A program made the translations under genes and the position numbers. The notes under the pieces are model-generated. The model made no database searches. It was not told the DNA's origin and worked only from the letters and a program-made list of their open reading frames with translations. DNA of 64,000 bases from Xiphydria camelus (Eukaryota > Arthropoda > Insecta > Hymenoptera > Xiphydriidae), in assembly GCA_963678675.1 (NCBI GenBank), contig OY783192.1:2800001-2864000 (forward strand), given 5' to 3'. The first letter of the stretch is position 1; each line of letters opens with the position of its first letter. Below are positions 34,271 to 47,151 of the stretch, one piece after another.

Positions 34271-35500
34271 ATGCGACTCATCCTACGTATTCTACACGTA
34301 CATTCCTACATGAGCAGCGCTACCGCGTACGAATAAAGTTCGTACCCACATTGTACGTGCAGACCCCCTGGTATCACGGTCGAACGTCCAATATCTGGTC
34401 TCGCATTCGTTTTTCCGCAACAGCTCGCCCGCGCATATACCGCTCGGCGCATATAGGACGTACATCCGCGAGCTTTCGATACGAATTCGCGAGAGAATTT
34501 CTGTTTCCGATCGTATATGAGCGGAGCACCGCGTATAGAAAATACGGACGATATACGTACAGCGCAGGAACGGGGTCAGGGCATTGATTTACCGTATATA
34601 CGAGGCGAGCTTGTCCGTCTTGCCGAACGATCTACAACTGGCAGTAATGCCGCACGCTTCGAGAATAAAAAAAGCTTATAGAGAACATTTCTCTCGCTGT
34701 TTATCATAAGCAGAACAAGTAGGTACTTGCACTCGTGCCCGACGTGCTCCCACCATCTCCGCGCGCTTTGCTCCGGTTCGCCGCCTTGAGTTATTGGACA
34801 CGCCCAGTCATATTTTTAAACGGAGTCTAGAAAGCAAAGGGCGATTTCATCGGTCGGTACCCCCGCGCGCCAAGACGATTTATGCAGCTGGCGCTCCTTG
34901 TCTCGGCGCGAGAGCTGAAAAATTAAAAGAGATCGTCCCCCTACCCGCCTTCGTTCCCACGCGCTCGATTTTCCTCGCGCCCCGCTGCCGTGCGCGTTGG
35001 TCATCGCCGCACGGGGAGGAAAGAGCGAGCGCGGTAAGTACCTATATCGCGAGAGGGAAGTGCTCTTCGAGTGCTTGGGACGTTGGACCGTTTCTCTTAA
35101 CGCTAATGGGTGTTTGGACGTTCCGAAACGGCGAGGCTTCGATGGGAACCGTCGCGACGTTTGTAACAAATGCATCCGTAATAATGGCATCGCGACGCTC
35201 TGCGGCGCGTGTGAGTTTCAACGGAGTCTATAAATGTTCACGAGAATTGAACTTCGTTGATGTTGAGCGAGGCAAAGCGTCGCGCAGTCTCCGAGGCGAG
35301 TACGGGTAGAATGCATGGCACTTAAATTAGATCGTCGGCGAGGTATTTTTTCAATTAATGCAAACGCTTTTGAGTGTAGACTAAACAACGTCCTCGAGTG
35401 ACGGCTGCAAAATAGATTTCCAGAGAATGCGTTTGCGGACAGTATTTTGTTTGCTGTAAAAATATGATAGTGCCAGCTACTCAATAAACGGACACCTACA
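34271..35500. other. Non-coding, nothing recognised
   Basis: The ORF at 34794-35309 plus (171 codons) overlaps an antisense ORF of 124 codons and shows no domain. No repeats seen. Confidence 0.45.
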
Positions 35501-35721
35501 CATTGAGAAAAAAATTTGCTTGATCGAAATAAACGTGTTTTTGGACAGTCCTGAGAACACATTTATTCGATTCAAATGAATATTGATTTGATCCAAATAA
35601 TATTGAATTAAATCAATAATATTTGTACGCATCCAATCGGTATTCACTCTAATCAAATAAAAGTGCTCTAAGGACTATTTGAAAACATGTTTAATTGACT
35701 CGAATAAATTTTTTTTCAGTG
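35501..35721. mobile_element. CACTG-end MITE, single copy type
   Basis: Starts CATTGAGAAAAAAATTTGCT and ends AATAAATTTTTTTTCAGTG; CA flanks both sides. Interior blocks TCCTGAGAACACATTTA and its complement form a second inverted pair. Confidence 0.7.
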
Positions 35722-36910
35722 CAGTAAATGAACACTTCAATGTTTTTTAAATACCAAGCGATTCTGTCCATCTACTGCATTTTATCATCTGCTTAGAAAT
35801 TCATCTATTGGATAGGTTACCCTACGATACTCGTAACCGAGACGAAAAATCTCGGAAGGAAAGAAGAGACGAGAAAGAAATGCGTGTATAATTGAACGTA
35901 AAAAACGCGTTCCCGTTCGGCGACACTAGCCGCAGTGAATCATACGAAGCGGTTGTTGGGACGATAACTTAGCGGCGAATAGGAGCAAAAAATGACATCG
36001 CTCTTCCCGACGTCGAAAGAAGTTGACACCCCGACATCGCGACTCTTTCATTTTTTCCTTCGCAGCGCAGATCGTTTACCGACTTTGGCGGCTGTCGCGA
36101 CGGAAAATCGTTCAACGGCCCTGAAACTTTGCTTCGGAATCGCGCAACAAACGACAGAACGCGACGATTCCTCCCGGAATTTATTCTCGTCGAAACTCAC
36201 CCTCGACGAGTGGAACAGTTTTCCCGGGGACGACTACACGCTCCCCGCCGTCACCTCCTCGACCACGTAGCCGGGGCAATCACCACTTACACTCCGGAGC
36301 ACCGAGCGCTCGTTATTTTCATTATTTTGATGGAAATAAAGCGGCGTGGGCTCGCTCCTTCGACTCCCTCCGCGTCTATTTTCTCCCTTTTCTCCTCGAA
36401 TCGCATCCCCGTCGGAAAACGGACGACTCGAGGGGGTGAACGAGGAATACCCACAAGCGGGTTCGGGTTCCGTGCGAATACCCGCAGCGCGCCTCGATTC
36501 ATATAATACCGCGCCTTCGGACGACGGTACAGACAATTATACTACCGAAAATCCAACGAACTTCCCGAGGTCCCGCCATGATCCTCTCCCGCGTGCATTG
36601 GACCTTACGTCCCTTTGTCGCGTAACAAATTAGAGGTACGCTCGTAAGGTTTCGGAAAACCTTAATTATTTCTCAACCCGGCGAGGAATTTACGGGTTTC
36701 CCTTTCCGTTCTGTAGATATTCTACAAACAATCTTAGCTTCTCCCTCCTTTCCTGGACTTAGTCTCCCCATTACGATTCCGCCGAACGAATCTGAACATC
36801 TCTCCTTGCGCTTAAGAGAGTGCCCTGGCATAAGAGAGTGCTTGGAAATTCTGTATCGTACGAGTTCGCCGTTGTTACGTAATAACCGGCGTCTAGTAAA
36901 ATACGAGAAA
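35722..36910. other. Non-coding, nothing recognised
   Basis: CG-rich with overlapping ORFs on three frames near 36129-36633, none with domain similarity. Confidence 0.45.
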
Positions 36911-37333
36911 GAAATTCCCTGACTTTTCCCGGTTTTCCAGTTTGAATTACTTAATTACAATTAGTCAAATTTCCCTGATTGCTATGAGCATGATCTAGTA
37001 TAAAGTGTTACGCATCAATCATTTCTCGTCGAATCTACAAATTAACTAATATTCATAGAACGGGCTATGACGACTGAAAAATAAACATTAAACAAATTTA
37101 AAATTCTGCCAAATCGTATTATTATTCAATGGCTTTTTTTAGACTAAGAAAGAATTTACGCACATAAGTATATTATATACGTATGGGGGGAATGCTTTTT
37201 TCAGATTTAACTATAATTCTTAAACATTTTAACAAAAGTACCAGAAAATTCTTTATTTTCCCGGACTTTCCCCTGACCCACATAATTTCCTGATAATTCC
37301 AGGTTTCCCAGAATTCCTTGACCGCTGGACACC
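36911..37333. repeat. Repeat built on CCCTGACTTTTCC words
   Basis: Both ends carry AATTCCCTGACTTTTCC-like sequence (36911-36945 and about 37250-37333), ending CCTTGACCGCTGGACACC. Similar words are common in dispersed repeats of many animal genomes, which I recall only in general terms. The centre is AT-rich without structure. Confidence 0.4.
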
Positions 37334-38055
37334 GTGAATAAGCACGTGTACACTCACTATGCGTACTTCTAACAGTACTCCGTTCATTTCTCGATCGCTC
37401 CGAGTGAGATTTTCAGGTTCGACGAACCGCGCGAAGGGTCCGCGGCGATCGAATCCGTTTCCTCTCCCAATGTCGCAATACAGCGCGGAGCAGTTCGCTC
37501 TCTCGTCTCTACTCGGCCGTCGGCTGACCTCGAGACTCTTCCCCTTCGATTTTCACAACGGCGATGCACGTATACAGCGCGGACGTCTCGCGGTTCAAGC
37601 GAGATGCCCCGAAAGACAGCCGTGTATTATAAAGTGGTACGATTGCACGACGGAATGCGACCTCGATCTGCCGGCGCGGGACTATATATACCGTATGTAC
37701 TTACTCGCGACACGCGGATACGTACACGGCGATACACACAGCGTTGCATAACGCGTCTCCGTTCGGCCAAAGAATATATCGACATTTACGACGCCACGCG
37801 ATGGCTCTGAATACATACGTACACGCTTATCGTATATTTGTTCTCTTTCCTACGTCCTACCTTTTCTCGTTTCCCCGTCCACTCTGTCGTCTCGCAAAAG
37901 TTTTTCGTCCAAGACTCTACAGACAGATACGTTTCATCGATTCTCCCCTAAAATTTCTTAACGCTTACTCGAGACAGAATCTCGAGCATCGTCTCGAGCA
38001 CCGGGAACAAACGTATTTCGTTCGAGATCGAGTATATTCCATAGGTACAGCTATA
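37334..38055. other. Non-coding, nothing recognised
   Basis: Short overlapping ORFs only. The 180-codon frame from 37744 runs through the MITE at 38056 and is therefore unlikely to be a gene. Confidence 0.45.
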
Positions 38056-38277
38056 CCATATGAGGCTAAACTTACTCGCCAGGAAAGAAATTTCAATCAC
38101 CATTTTACCCCATTACCTATGAGCTTTTGGCTCATATTTGTGTTATATAATACTTTTTTGAAGATTATGTTTTTATCTCCAATAAAGTCTTATATCGATA
38201 CAGGCCAAACGTTCATAAATAATGAGATAATAGTGACCGAAGTTTCTTTCCAGATGAGTAAGTTTAGTCTCACATGG
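38056..38277. mobile_element. TA-flanked palindromic MITE, subfamily B
   Basis: 222 bp starting CCATATGAGGCTAAACTTAC and ending with its imperfect complement, TA outside both ends. Homologous to 4317-4543 throughout, including the central GAGCTTTTGGCTCAT hairpin and TACTTTTTTGAAGATTA. Confidence 0.85.
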
Positions 38278-38308
38278 TATGTATAACCGAAGTCGGTATT
38301 ATTCCTTA

Positions 38309-38558
38309 CACCGAGAAAACAGTTTATTCATATTTAATAAAGGTTTGTTTGAATATGGCGAAATAAACATTTTACTGGATCGAGAAAATATTCATTAACA
38401 ATTACGATATTTATTTGACACAATTAGATCCTTCGAAGCAACCGCTCGAATGCAATAAACATTTTAATAATTACATATATTTTTGGACGTAACGAAATTT
38501 TTATTTTGCAATATTTAAAATTACATTTATTAACTATTAATAAACTGTCTTCTCAGTG
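38309..38558. mobile_element. CACTG-end MITE, subfamily H
   Basis: Starts CACCGAGAAAACAGTTTATT and ends AATAAACTGTCTTCTCAGTG, flanked by TA. An inverted-orientation copy starts at 62086, sharing TGGCGAAATAAACATTT and ATTTGACACAATT with it. Confidence 0.8.
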
Positions 38559-40280
38559 TACGTACGCTTTTTAGGTATCCGTTATAAATCATCACACGAT
38601 TTCCATGCCACACACACCAGCGGATAAAATTTATACTCCCCGGATGTGAACGCCATTTTCACCGATAGAGTCATCTCGCGCGAGGACTTATATCCGGGAA
38701 ATAAATTCTATCCGCAGGTGTGAAGAAACCGAGCATAAATCTACGCAAGCTCTTTTCACTTTCCGTCCGAAAGCCGCACCGCGTTCGGCGGCCAGGCAAT
38801 AGCGCGCCTTCGTCTTCGAGTTGGGTGCACCGAAGACGTCTCTCCCTCCTCGCGACGGCGCCGCGCCGCGCGGAGTACGTACACGCTCGAGGAAACGCGC
38901 GGCCCGCGCGGAGGGGAGCAACGGCGAGGAAGAGGGAACGCGAGGGAATGCACGACGAACGTGTGGGCGCGCGAGGAGCGAGACATGTGCAAGCCGAGAC
39001 GGCAGACAGAGACATTGCAGCGAGGTTAAACAGCTGAACTCGGGACCCGCGGGTCAAATGCCTAAATTGCCGCGTCACAAGCCGCGTCGTAAGACAGCTC
39101 CGGCGTTTATTCGAGACCGTGGTATTAAAGGGAGAAGAACAGAGGGTCTCCTTGTCCCAGGTGTGGCTTCGCGTGTAAGAGCGGCGAGAGAAGAGCACGA
39201 GTCGACTTTTAACGAGACGTTTCACCGCCGAAAGAGGTGCAGTCACCCACTCGTCAGCCCGCGCGCGCGTCTTCCGATTTCGCCGCTCCGTCGAACGGTT
39301 TGCGTTGGATTGCACTCGTTTTGTTCGGCGCTCGCTTTGAAAACAACGGAGCGATTTTGCATTTTAATCGTACTCGCGGTGCGACGATATTACGATTATG
39401 CAATTTATCAGGATCGTTGGTCCGCATATACGTGTACGGATATAATCCGGGAGGGGGGATGGGATGGATGGTGAATAGGGGTTTGCCGACACGCGTTGAT
39501 ACTCCTCTCGGAAATCGACGTCGATTATCAAACTCATTTGTCAAAGAAATACCCGCGGCGTATGAATCGTACGTGAGTTCTACTCGTACCTGTACGCGGT
39601 GTAAAAGACGACACCGCGATTTGGAACGAATTCAAGGATCTCTCGAAGGTGGATATTCTCGCGTGCGCGCGTAATGAACTTGGATGCGTGCGCGCGGATG
39701 TTCGAGGAAGATCATAGTGTGACACGCGAGAGGGATGCTCCGCGACTCATGCGTAAAATTACGATCGAGTGTCTTGCATCTTTTATGGCTAAGTGTAGGA
39801 AGAGGAAGAGAGCGGGAACTCTACGGTTACGAATGAGAACGTTTCGTTTCGATAGCCAAAGACTGTCGAGATTGACCGATACACCCGGTGAACGAGTTGT
39901 ACCGCTGGGAACAGACCAGCGGTGTATTGATTATTATCAACGTATAAAATGCGGCACGTCGAGAGAATCGACTGACATTTAAAGTGACTGCAGCTACTCG
40001 TTTCTATAACGCGATGCATAATAATGCTACTAATGCTTCGGATCGAATAGCATTCTATGTTTTGTTACGAGCATACAGTGGTTCGTGCACGCGATTCCCT
40101 CGACGTTACGTAAACTCAGAGATGCAGTTCCTGCGCAAGCATCGAGCAATGCATTTTGCTCGTATCGGGATCACACACGGGTCTTTTCGTTCTTCAAAGG
40201 ATTCTCTTCAAGAGAAACGAAGACAAGGCAATGCTCGCGAACGACTGCCTTTGACATTAGAGATATGTGCTTTGACGTTA
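38559..40280. other. CG-rich stretch without a supported gene
   Basis: Contains the pair of long opposing ORFs at 38671-39315 (minus, 214 codons) and 38821-39474 (plus, 217 codons). Both are Arg/Ala-rich and low in complexity, and mutually overlapping ORFs of this kind are usual in CG-rich DNA. No domain recognised. Confidence 0.45.
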
Positions 40281-40532
40281 CACCGAGAGAAATGTTTAGC
40301 TTGCACAGCAATCAGTATCGCTCTGATAGCTATACTTTAAGGCTGAATGGCAAGTTAACCAGGCAGTATAATTTAGCTGTACCAAATCTGACAAAAGAAG
40401 TTCGCATTGCTGAAATGACTATGTGTATAGGTGAAATAGCTATTTGTTCTGGTAAAATAGAAATAAGTATTATCAAGGCAAGCAGAAATGTATTCTTATA
40501 TTAATAAACTGCTAGTATTACCGTACAATCTA
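40281..40532. mobile_element. CACTG-end MITE, subfamily F, truncated by subfamily C
   Basis: Starts CACCGAGAGAAATGTTTAGC after TA and matches the complement of 23545-23825 over its length (ATTTGTTCTGG, AATAGAAATAAGTA). It stops at GTACAATCTA, where the subfamily C element begins. The missing end suggests insertion into it followed by loss. Confidence 0.7.
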
Positions 40533-40755
40533 CACTGAAAGAACTCTTGGTTGGGCTAACAAAATATTTTGAATGAATACGAGCCGATAAAACGTTTTTT
40601 TCTTGGAATCGCAAAATTTCTTGGTCAACCACTCAATTTCACGAAAACCTTGATGTGGCAGAGCTAAACGTTTGGATAATTCAACAAATATTTGTTCAAG
40701 TTATCAAATTGACTCAACAAAATTATTTTGTTGGCTACTTTTTTTCCTCTCGGTG
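40533..40755. mobile_element. CACTG-end MITE, subfamily C
   Basis: Starts CACTGAAAGAACTCTTGG and ends CTACTTTTTTTCCTCTCGGTG, with TA on both sides. Homologous to 4553-4753. Confidence 0.8.
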
Positions 40756-42241
40756 TACGTCGCGGTTCGGCGGAAACTAATTATTCGGCGTAAAAAATGC
40801 TACAATAATGCGCTCAGGAGAAGCGCGTCTCGTATTTGTCACGTCTCGAGCTTTACACGCGCCTCTTTGAAACGTCGCACACCTGGAATATTTCTCTCCT
40901 TATTTTTATATCGCTTCCACTGTGCGAACGAAATAATCGATCTTCCCCTCGCAGCCTCCGCCTTCGCTTTCGAATGAACGCCGCACCTTTCACGCGCCAC
41001 GAATTATACCGTACGAAAACTGAACGTGGAAGCGAAGCGCCCGGACGGGATCAGTGGAATTTAACAGGAAGTCATCCTCGGTGCGCTGCTTGTTGCCGAC
41101 GGGGTCGCCCGTGACAAAGCGAGGCGCGGAGAGCGCCGGGCAGTGTCGACTGGAGTTATTCGGCGAGAGCTACGGAAGTTCTCCGCGCGATCGAAACGTC
41201 TTTGGACCGAACGCGCGCGCGCGAACCCTCCGCCTTTCACCCGCGTTCGGTAGAATCGTGAAACGACTTACGCGCTCTGCGGTGCCTTTGTGCGCTGCCG
41301 GCCAATCTCGTCGGGTCCAACTCGCGTCGCGGGTCTCTCTCTCGACCGGACTGGATCGCCGCGGATCGGGAGGGAGCGGCGCGATCGTACGTGGACGGAC
41401 TCGCCCGTCGCCCACGGGACCAGTCGATCGAGCGGACAGGAACACGCGGGAATCTAACGGCGTTCTCATTCCGCTTTCCGCGGTTCCGTGTACCGGAATT
41501 GCCGGACGCGTTGCTCCCAAGGGGAGAGGACTCGTCGTCGACACGTGCGCGAATCGTCGGCGCCGCGGAATTCCCAGCAATTTTCGCTCGCGCGGTACCT
41601 AAGCGTCGGGCGTTCGCGCGCGCGTCTGTTTTTCTCGCAGCGTTCGTCACACAGCGAGGAGGATCGACGTCTTCGAGTCGCACCTCGCCCGTTACGTACG
41701 AAGCGGCAGAGACTCGTTTGCGAACAAAAAGTGTTTGCGTAACAAAAAACCGCATTGTAGAGCCTCGTGCCTTTTCGACCTCGTTTCATTCCATGGAAAC
41801 CGGCGAGAATGAGCGAAATCGTTGACGTCAAAAGGCCGCGCCATACGCGCTGGGGTCGGTATCTCGCGTCGATCGCGAGGCGCCGACGCGGAATAGCGAC
41901 CAGAGAGGCTGGTGTCGTTTCGCGCGAGATCCGCGTGATTTATAAATTACGGCGGATATACGGCGAAACGCGCGTGACATAATGCACCTATCCGTCGATA
42001 TTGGCGCTTACCGGGCTATTCGGGGGAGATATTAACGAGCCGTGTATTTCTGAACTTTGGCGGCCTTTTCCTTTCACCGCCGCGCGGTGCGATGACGAGC
42101 GAAAAGAGCCGTCGCGCCGCTGCAGCACGGAGAGGTGAATTGCCGTGAGCGACGGGACGGGCGCGAAGATTATCGCGTTGGGGTGCCACCTGAGAGAGAG
42201 AGCGGCGGGATTTTCCATACACGTATAAGAAGGGTGCTCCC
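40756..42241. other. CG-rich stretch without a supported gene
   Basis: One of the most CG-rich parts of the window (41041-41960). Opposing ORFs of 182 (plus) and 172 (minus) codons overlap and have no known domain. An unrecognised promoter or 5' exon is possible but not shown. Confidence 0.45.
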
Positions 42242-42430
42242 GTCGATACTCAATGATTTTCAAACAAACTTATACGCGTTAATCGACCGCTATAATTTAT
42301 AGTACCTAATAGCTACCGATCTTTTTTTTTTTCGATCCGCAAAGCTATAATACAGCAGTGAGATTAGACATTATACGCGAGTAGACCGTCGTTATTTTGC
42401 AATGATAGAAAAAGCTACATATTACCCTTA
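42242..42430 (+). repeat. Tandem duplication, unit 1
   Basis: Shares CGATACT, TCGACCG, GATAATTTATAG-like words and CAATGATAGAAAAAGCT in the same order with 42447-42624. Offset is close to 205 bp. No terminal inverted repeats, so this is a local duplication rather than a transposon. Confidence 0.75.
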
Positions 42431-42446
42431 TAACAAGTGTCCTTCT

Positions 42447-42624
42447 CTCGATACTCGATGATTTTTGAACAGGTTTATATGCCTCGATCGACCGCGATAA
42501 TTTATAGAAATAGCTGCTAATCTCTCTTTTTCAATTCGTAAAGCTATATAGTAATTATGAGGTATTAGACGAGTCGACCATCGTTATTTGCAATGATAGA
42601 AAAAGCTGGATATTATATTCCTTG
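42447..42624 (+). repeat. Tandem duplication, unit 2
   Basis: Second, diverged copy of the unit at 42242-42430, ending shortly after CAATGATAGAAAAAGCTGGA. Small indels distinguish the two. Confidence 0.75.
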
Positions 42625-43276
42625 TGCTCCTTCAGTCTCGCGAAGAAAGAATCGAGACCACGTCACCTGAAAGTTCGATACGAAGAAAAAATCACGTGAG
42701 AGAATAAAAGATAAAATAGAAATAAAATATCACGACTGAAATTAATTTCCGGTCGAATCGAAAGACGAGTTAAAAATGGATTCAACGTCTCGCGCAGACC
42801 GTCGCACGATTCGTACAGGCACTGCGATATCGAGTTTCCGAAAGAAAAGCGACGCTCTAAGCTTGAACATCAAATATCTACCTTTGTAAATTCGTCATCC
42901 ATCCACCTCCTATTCGCGACTGAATGCTGTGCCGTGCCAGCCAAGAAGATTCGCGTCCGGTCGCAAACGGAACGTATGCGAATGAGCTTCGGCCGGTGGA
43001 GAAAGTCGAACGTAAAAGGGGATAACGTCAAAGACGATACAGCCGGAAATAAATTTTACCTGTAATATATCCTGCTAGCTTTGCGGCTGCGTTTATCCGG
43101 CACGATAAATCAGTATAAAAGCGGAGTGGGCCTTCACTCGATCGCGGGTTTGGTATAGGTACAAACGCCGACCGCGCAGGCCGGTCCTACGTAATCGTGA
43201 TTTATAACTAGGAGCCGACATCTGTATTAGCGTTTCGTCACAAGAATATGGCACGCATGCATATTTCACGTCTGTA
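42625..43276. other. Non-coding, nothing recognised
   Basis: No repeat or gene recognised. A TATAAAAG word near 43115 lacks supporting elements. Confidence 0.5.
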
Positions 43277-43592
43277 CACAGAGAAAAAAGATTAGTTAAA
43301 AAATTATGGAAAAACCCATGAATTTGTACAGTTATCCCGGTAACAGAGCACCTCAAGATGAAACAGAAATTTTTAATAGATCACATTGTACTTTTTTTTA
43401 GTTCGCACTGGTATAAACATTGGTTTATACGATAAGATTTATCGATCTCTCATTAATACGTACAATACAGAGAAGAAATATAGTAGAACTATAAAAAGTA
43501 TGCTGTGTTTGTTAAAAAAATCAATGTCTCGCCTCGAAGAGTCCTGTTACTGGGATTCATTGTAAAAGTTACTAATCCCTTTTCTCCCTGTG
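43277..43592. mobile_element. CACTG-end-like MITE, single copy type
   Basis: Starts CACAGAGAAAAAAGATTAGT and ends ACTAATCCCTTTTCTCCCTGTG, with TA on both sides. The arms also share GTAACAG and nearby blocks, giving inverted repeats of about 80 bp. Confidence 0.7.
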
Positions 43593-46500
43593 TACGGAGA
43601 TGCTTTCATTTTGACACTTACAAACGTGGTACACGTGCAACCAGGATACATCTAAAAATTGGCGTTCATTTTCGAATCATCGGACGCCGAAATCCAGTTC
43701 GCATAAGGACTACTGCATATTTAAATCCTTCCATTATAGCTCCTGAAAGACGAGCGTGCGCAAAGAGCGCTGAATAAAGCGATGAGTTGCAAAGAGACGC
43801 GTACCTACTGCCTGGATGCAAAACTCCGTAAGCAGAGGAGGAAACGTCCCATTCCCATTCCCGCGATCGCAGAGCTCGCGCGCGTCTCTCGGCGTGATAA
43901 TTTTAAAAGTCAAGCCGAGCAAAAGTCTGCCGGCAGAAGTCGAATGGCGCGGTTTCCTTTGAGCCCCTCCGCCACGGCGAAGAGTAATAATATTCCCTCC
44001 GCCTACCACAGGAGGTTCGTTTCTATCTGATCGTCTCGACGTGAGAAATCCTTGCATCTCAGCGCGTCAGGAATGTGCGAACACGTCCGTGTTATGCGCT
44101 TATCCTTCTCATCCGCGGCGGTCCGCCCGGTGAAATGCACGCTTATACGCGGAAACTGGGTCTTTGCGAGAAAAGCGCGAAAGATTCTATATTTCTTTAT
44201 TGGTTTAAGAATAACCGATAGCTTTTCCCACTCTTCTTATATCGCGATCACGCCGAGCAGGTTGAATTACCTGCACGCGGCCGTTCAACGCCACGTGATT
44301 AAGGATGATTTAAAAACGACCCTTAACCCGGAGTCTCGGCTCGCGGGCTCGTATTTCACTACGCCGTTGAAAGCTCTCATTGTCGAAGCCTTCTCGCCCT
44401 TCTCACCCTTCTCCTCTTTCAGCGCCCCTCCGTGAGGCGGACTCGGTCGGACGTCGAACGATATCGCGATCCCGAACGCCCGCGCTTTCGCTATATCTAT
44501 GTTCACATCCACTCCGCCTTGCAATATCGGAATTATCGCGGAATTAGGCCTTTCGTAGCTCCAAAACCGTATCCTGATATCGTCCCTCGAAAGGAATACG
44601 CGGCGCGATTGGACGATACGTTCTTCGCGGGTTTAACCGCGCGTGTGAATATCGCGAGGCTCCTCCGAACACGCCGGGAATGTCTCGAAAAATGCGTAGG
44701 AAATGTCGGGGGAGCGAGGGGCATTAATATTTTTTGTTTCTCCCGCCGCGTACCTACTCTTAACGTATCGCGGCTCAGTCACGGTTTACATGCATATCCC
44801 GGCTGTTTTTCTCACTCGAGTTTTTATCCCCCCGCACTCGCCCCTGCCCGAGCAATCTGCACTCCCCGAAGAATACTCCGGGGCGCGGTATTCCCCGTGG
44901 AGGCGTGTGTGCTTCATAAATTCCAATATACCAGTGGCACGGCCTTACACAAATTTGAATACGCTCTGAACTTGGCGAATATACCGCGGTTGTTCTGGAT
45001 GTACCTACCGTTGTTTTTATCGCATCCCATTTTCGAATAATTTAGATCCGCCGTGCTTTCGACACTCCTGCGGTGGGAATGAAACAAAGCGGTTCATTGC
45101 AATTCGACTGGACAATCGCGCTCGTCGGGTGGGCGCTTTGTACGTCGAACGTCCGATCGCAAATCGTCCAGGTGTGCAGTAGAGTTTTTATTTAAACTTC
45201 TTTTTGCCGGCATTCGAACGGCGCACGAGGCTCTAGTTCGAGTAAATATTGGTATCGCGTAATATCCGTTCGAATTAAAGTCTCTCGATAAAACACACGG
45301 TGAAATTTGATCGAAACAAAATTTATCTGACTCGAGCAACTCCATTTCTCGCTGTCCGCGTTCAAATATCACCGTGACAAAAATGTAGGAAAAAATCCTA
45401 TCGAGGAGGAACGATATTCCAACGTACCCACAAACTGTGCACCACATCCGCTTTTCCGGACTCTACTGAAAAACCGTATTCCACTGCCGTCCTGAACCTA
45501 ATCCAGATACCTAACTTCCACCCGCTCCTCTCCTAACGATCGTCACTTACCGAGTGTGCAAACGCAAACCACATCTTCGCACGAAACGCAAATTATCCGA
45601 GCCGTGCAGCTCCGGTATCTACGTATAGCCACGCTGCTTCGAATGCCGCATCTCACCTCCCAACTTCGGCGCGCGGTTGGAGCTTTGCATCGATCAGCGG
45701 CGCCGCGGAAATTCTGCACTCGGGAGGCCAACGCGACGAGAGGAAGCGCGCACTTCGTATACGTTTCCGCCCGAGCGACAGCCGCGGGGGAAACAAGAAA
45801 TGGACGAATAAATAAATGAACCCGCGATGATCGATCTCTTCGCGCCCCCGAAACTCGGGTCGCCGCAATGTGTACGTTCCCCGTTCCAAATCAGATGTAA
45901 CCCTGGGGGAATCAGGTGGAAAAGGGAGAAGCAAGGGACCCATATATCTCTACGTCCGATTCAGCAGGTGAAACGTAGCGCATGCAGCGAGCTCATCCTC
46001 GTTGCCGGTCCGCCGAGTAACTTTTCGGCTGAAACAACAATTCGCGCAACAACTTCCACGCCCACCCTTTTATCGTGTTCTCATTTAAACTCGCAACTTT
46101 CCATCGCGCCGAGGTAGCGTCTGCGTTTTACCATAACTCGACCAAGTTAGCAACAGCCCGAAGCCCGATAAGTTTATTCGCTAAATTGCTCCGAACTCGA
46201 GGGCGTCTGTCATCCCCGCGTCGGACAGACTTCGCTGCGAGCCTTCCGAACTCTGTACCGGGCAATTCGAGTAGTTCTAAAGAACACAATATCGAAACGG
46301 TGTCGTCCGATGGACGGAGAAATCGTGCTCGGTCAGCCGTCGGGCAGAGGGAATCGTTCCACATTCAGCGAACGGCCCTGATCGGTAATTGTTCCTTGAT
46401 TGCGCCAATCTCCTCTCTCTGATGAACGTGAAAATTGGGTTTGCGAAGTATCGAAACGCCTCTCGCGCGTCACGTGCCTTTGTGAGGCCATTAAACGTCC

Positions 46501-47151
46501 GTCACGTTCGTTCTATCGGTGCGGCAATGCAAATCGCACGAATGTAACGTATACGTACGTGCTTCCGTGATCGCGGAGCTCTGTGCGACGGTTTCGGAGC
46601 TTCGAAATTCCAGAATCGATATTTTCTTTTTAGCACCTACAAATACGTCAGGGAGTGACCAATTTGTCAATTGAACGATGTTAACGAGCGCGAGATATGG
46701 GAGTGGGACGTCAATATCACTGGTGTGCCGTTAAAGTGGTAATGGTTTGCGATAATTGAGCGTCGGCGCGAGTGATAATATAGGTACTCCGTGTACGTAA
46801 CGCGCGAACGACGTTTGAAGCGCCGGTTCAACGAAGCTAAAAGGTGCTTCGTTCTTCGCGGAATTAGACACCTTGCAGGTTCTGTTTCCGAGAAGCCTTT
46901 CAATTTTCCGTCCGCGTCGCTCCTCGGCGCGAAGCTCTCGAGACGTTTATTTTTCGCTACGCGTCGAATCCGATACCGGAGGATACTGGAATCTTCTTTG
47001 GAAGCCTTTGTATACCGGATACCATTGAAAAGCGTTCGGTCAAATAACGGTTTTTAATTACGAATAACGAATCTAAATTAATTTTAAACCGCGATTTTTT
47101 CAGAAACCGTTAAAAATACTAATAAGTTGAACTTACTGCGGCCACGCCTTA
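43593..47151. other. CG-rich stretch without a supported gene
   Basis: The longest ORF (44432-45040 plus, 202 codons) is rich in Arg, Pro and Tyr and resembles no protein I know. Several others overlap it antisense. No repeats seen. Confidence 0.45.

Noticed and set aside
37744..38286. 180-codon plus-strand ORF
   Set aside because: Its second half is the palindromic MITE at 38056-38277.
38671..39474. Opposing ORFs of 214 and 217 codons
   Set aside because: Mutually antisense, Arg/Ala-rich, low complexity and without domains, as expected from stop-poor CG-rich DNA.
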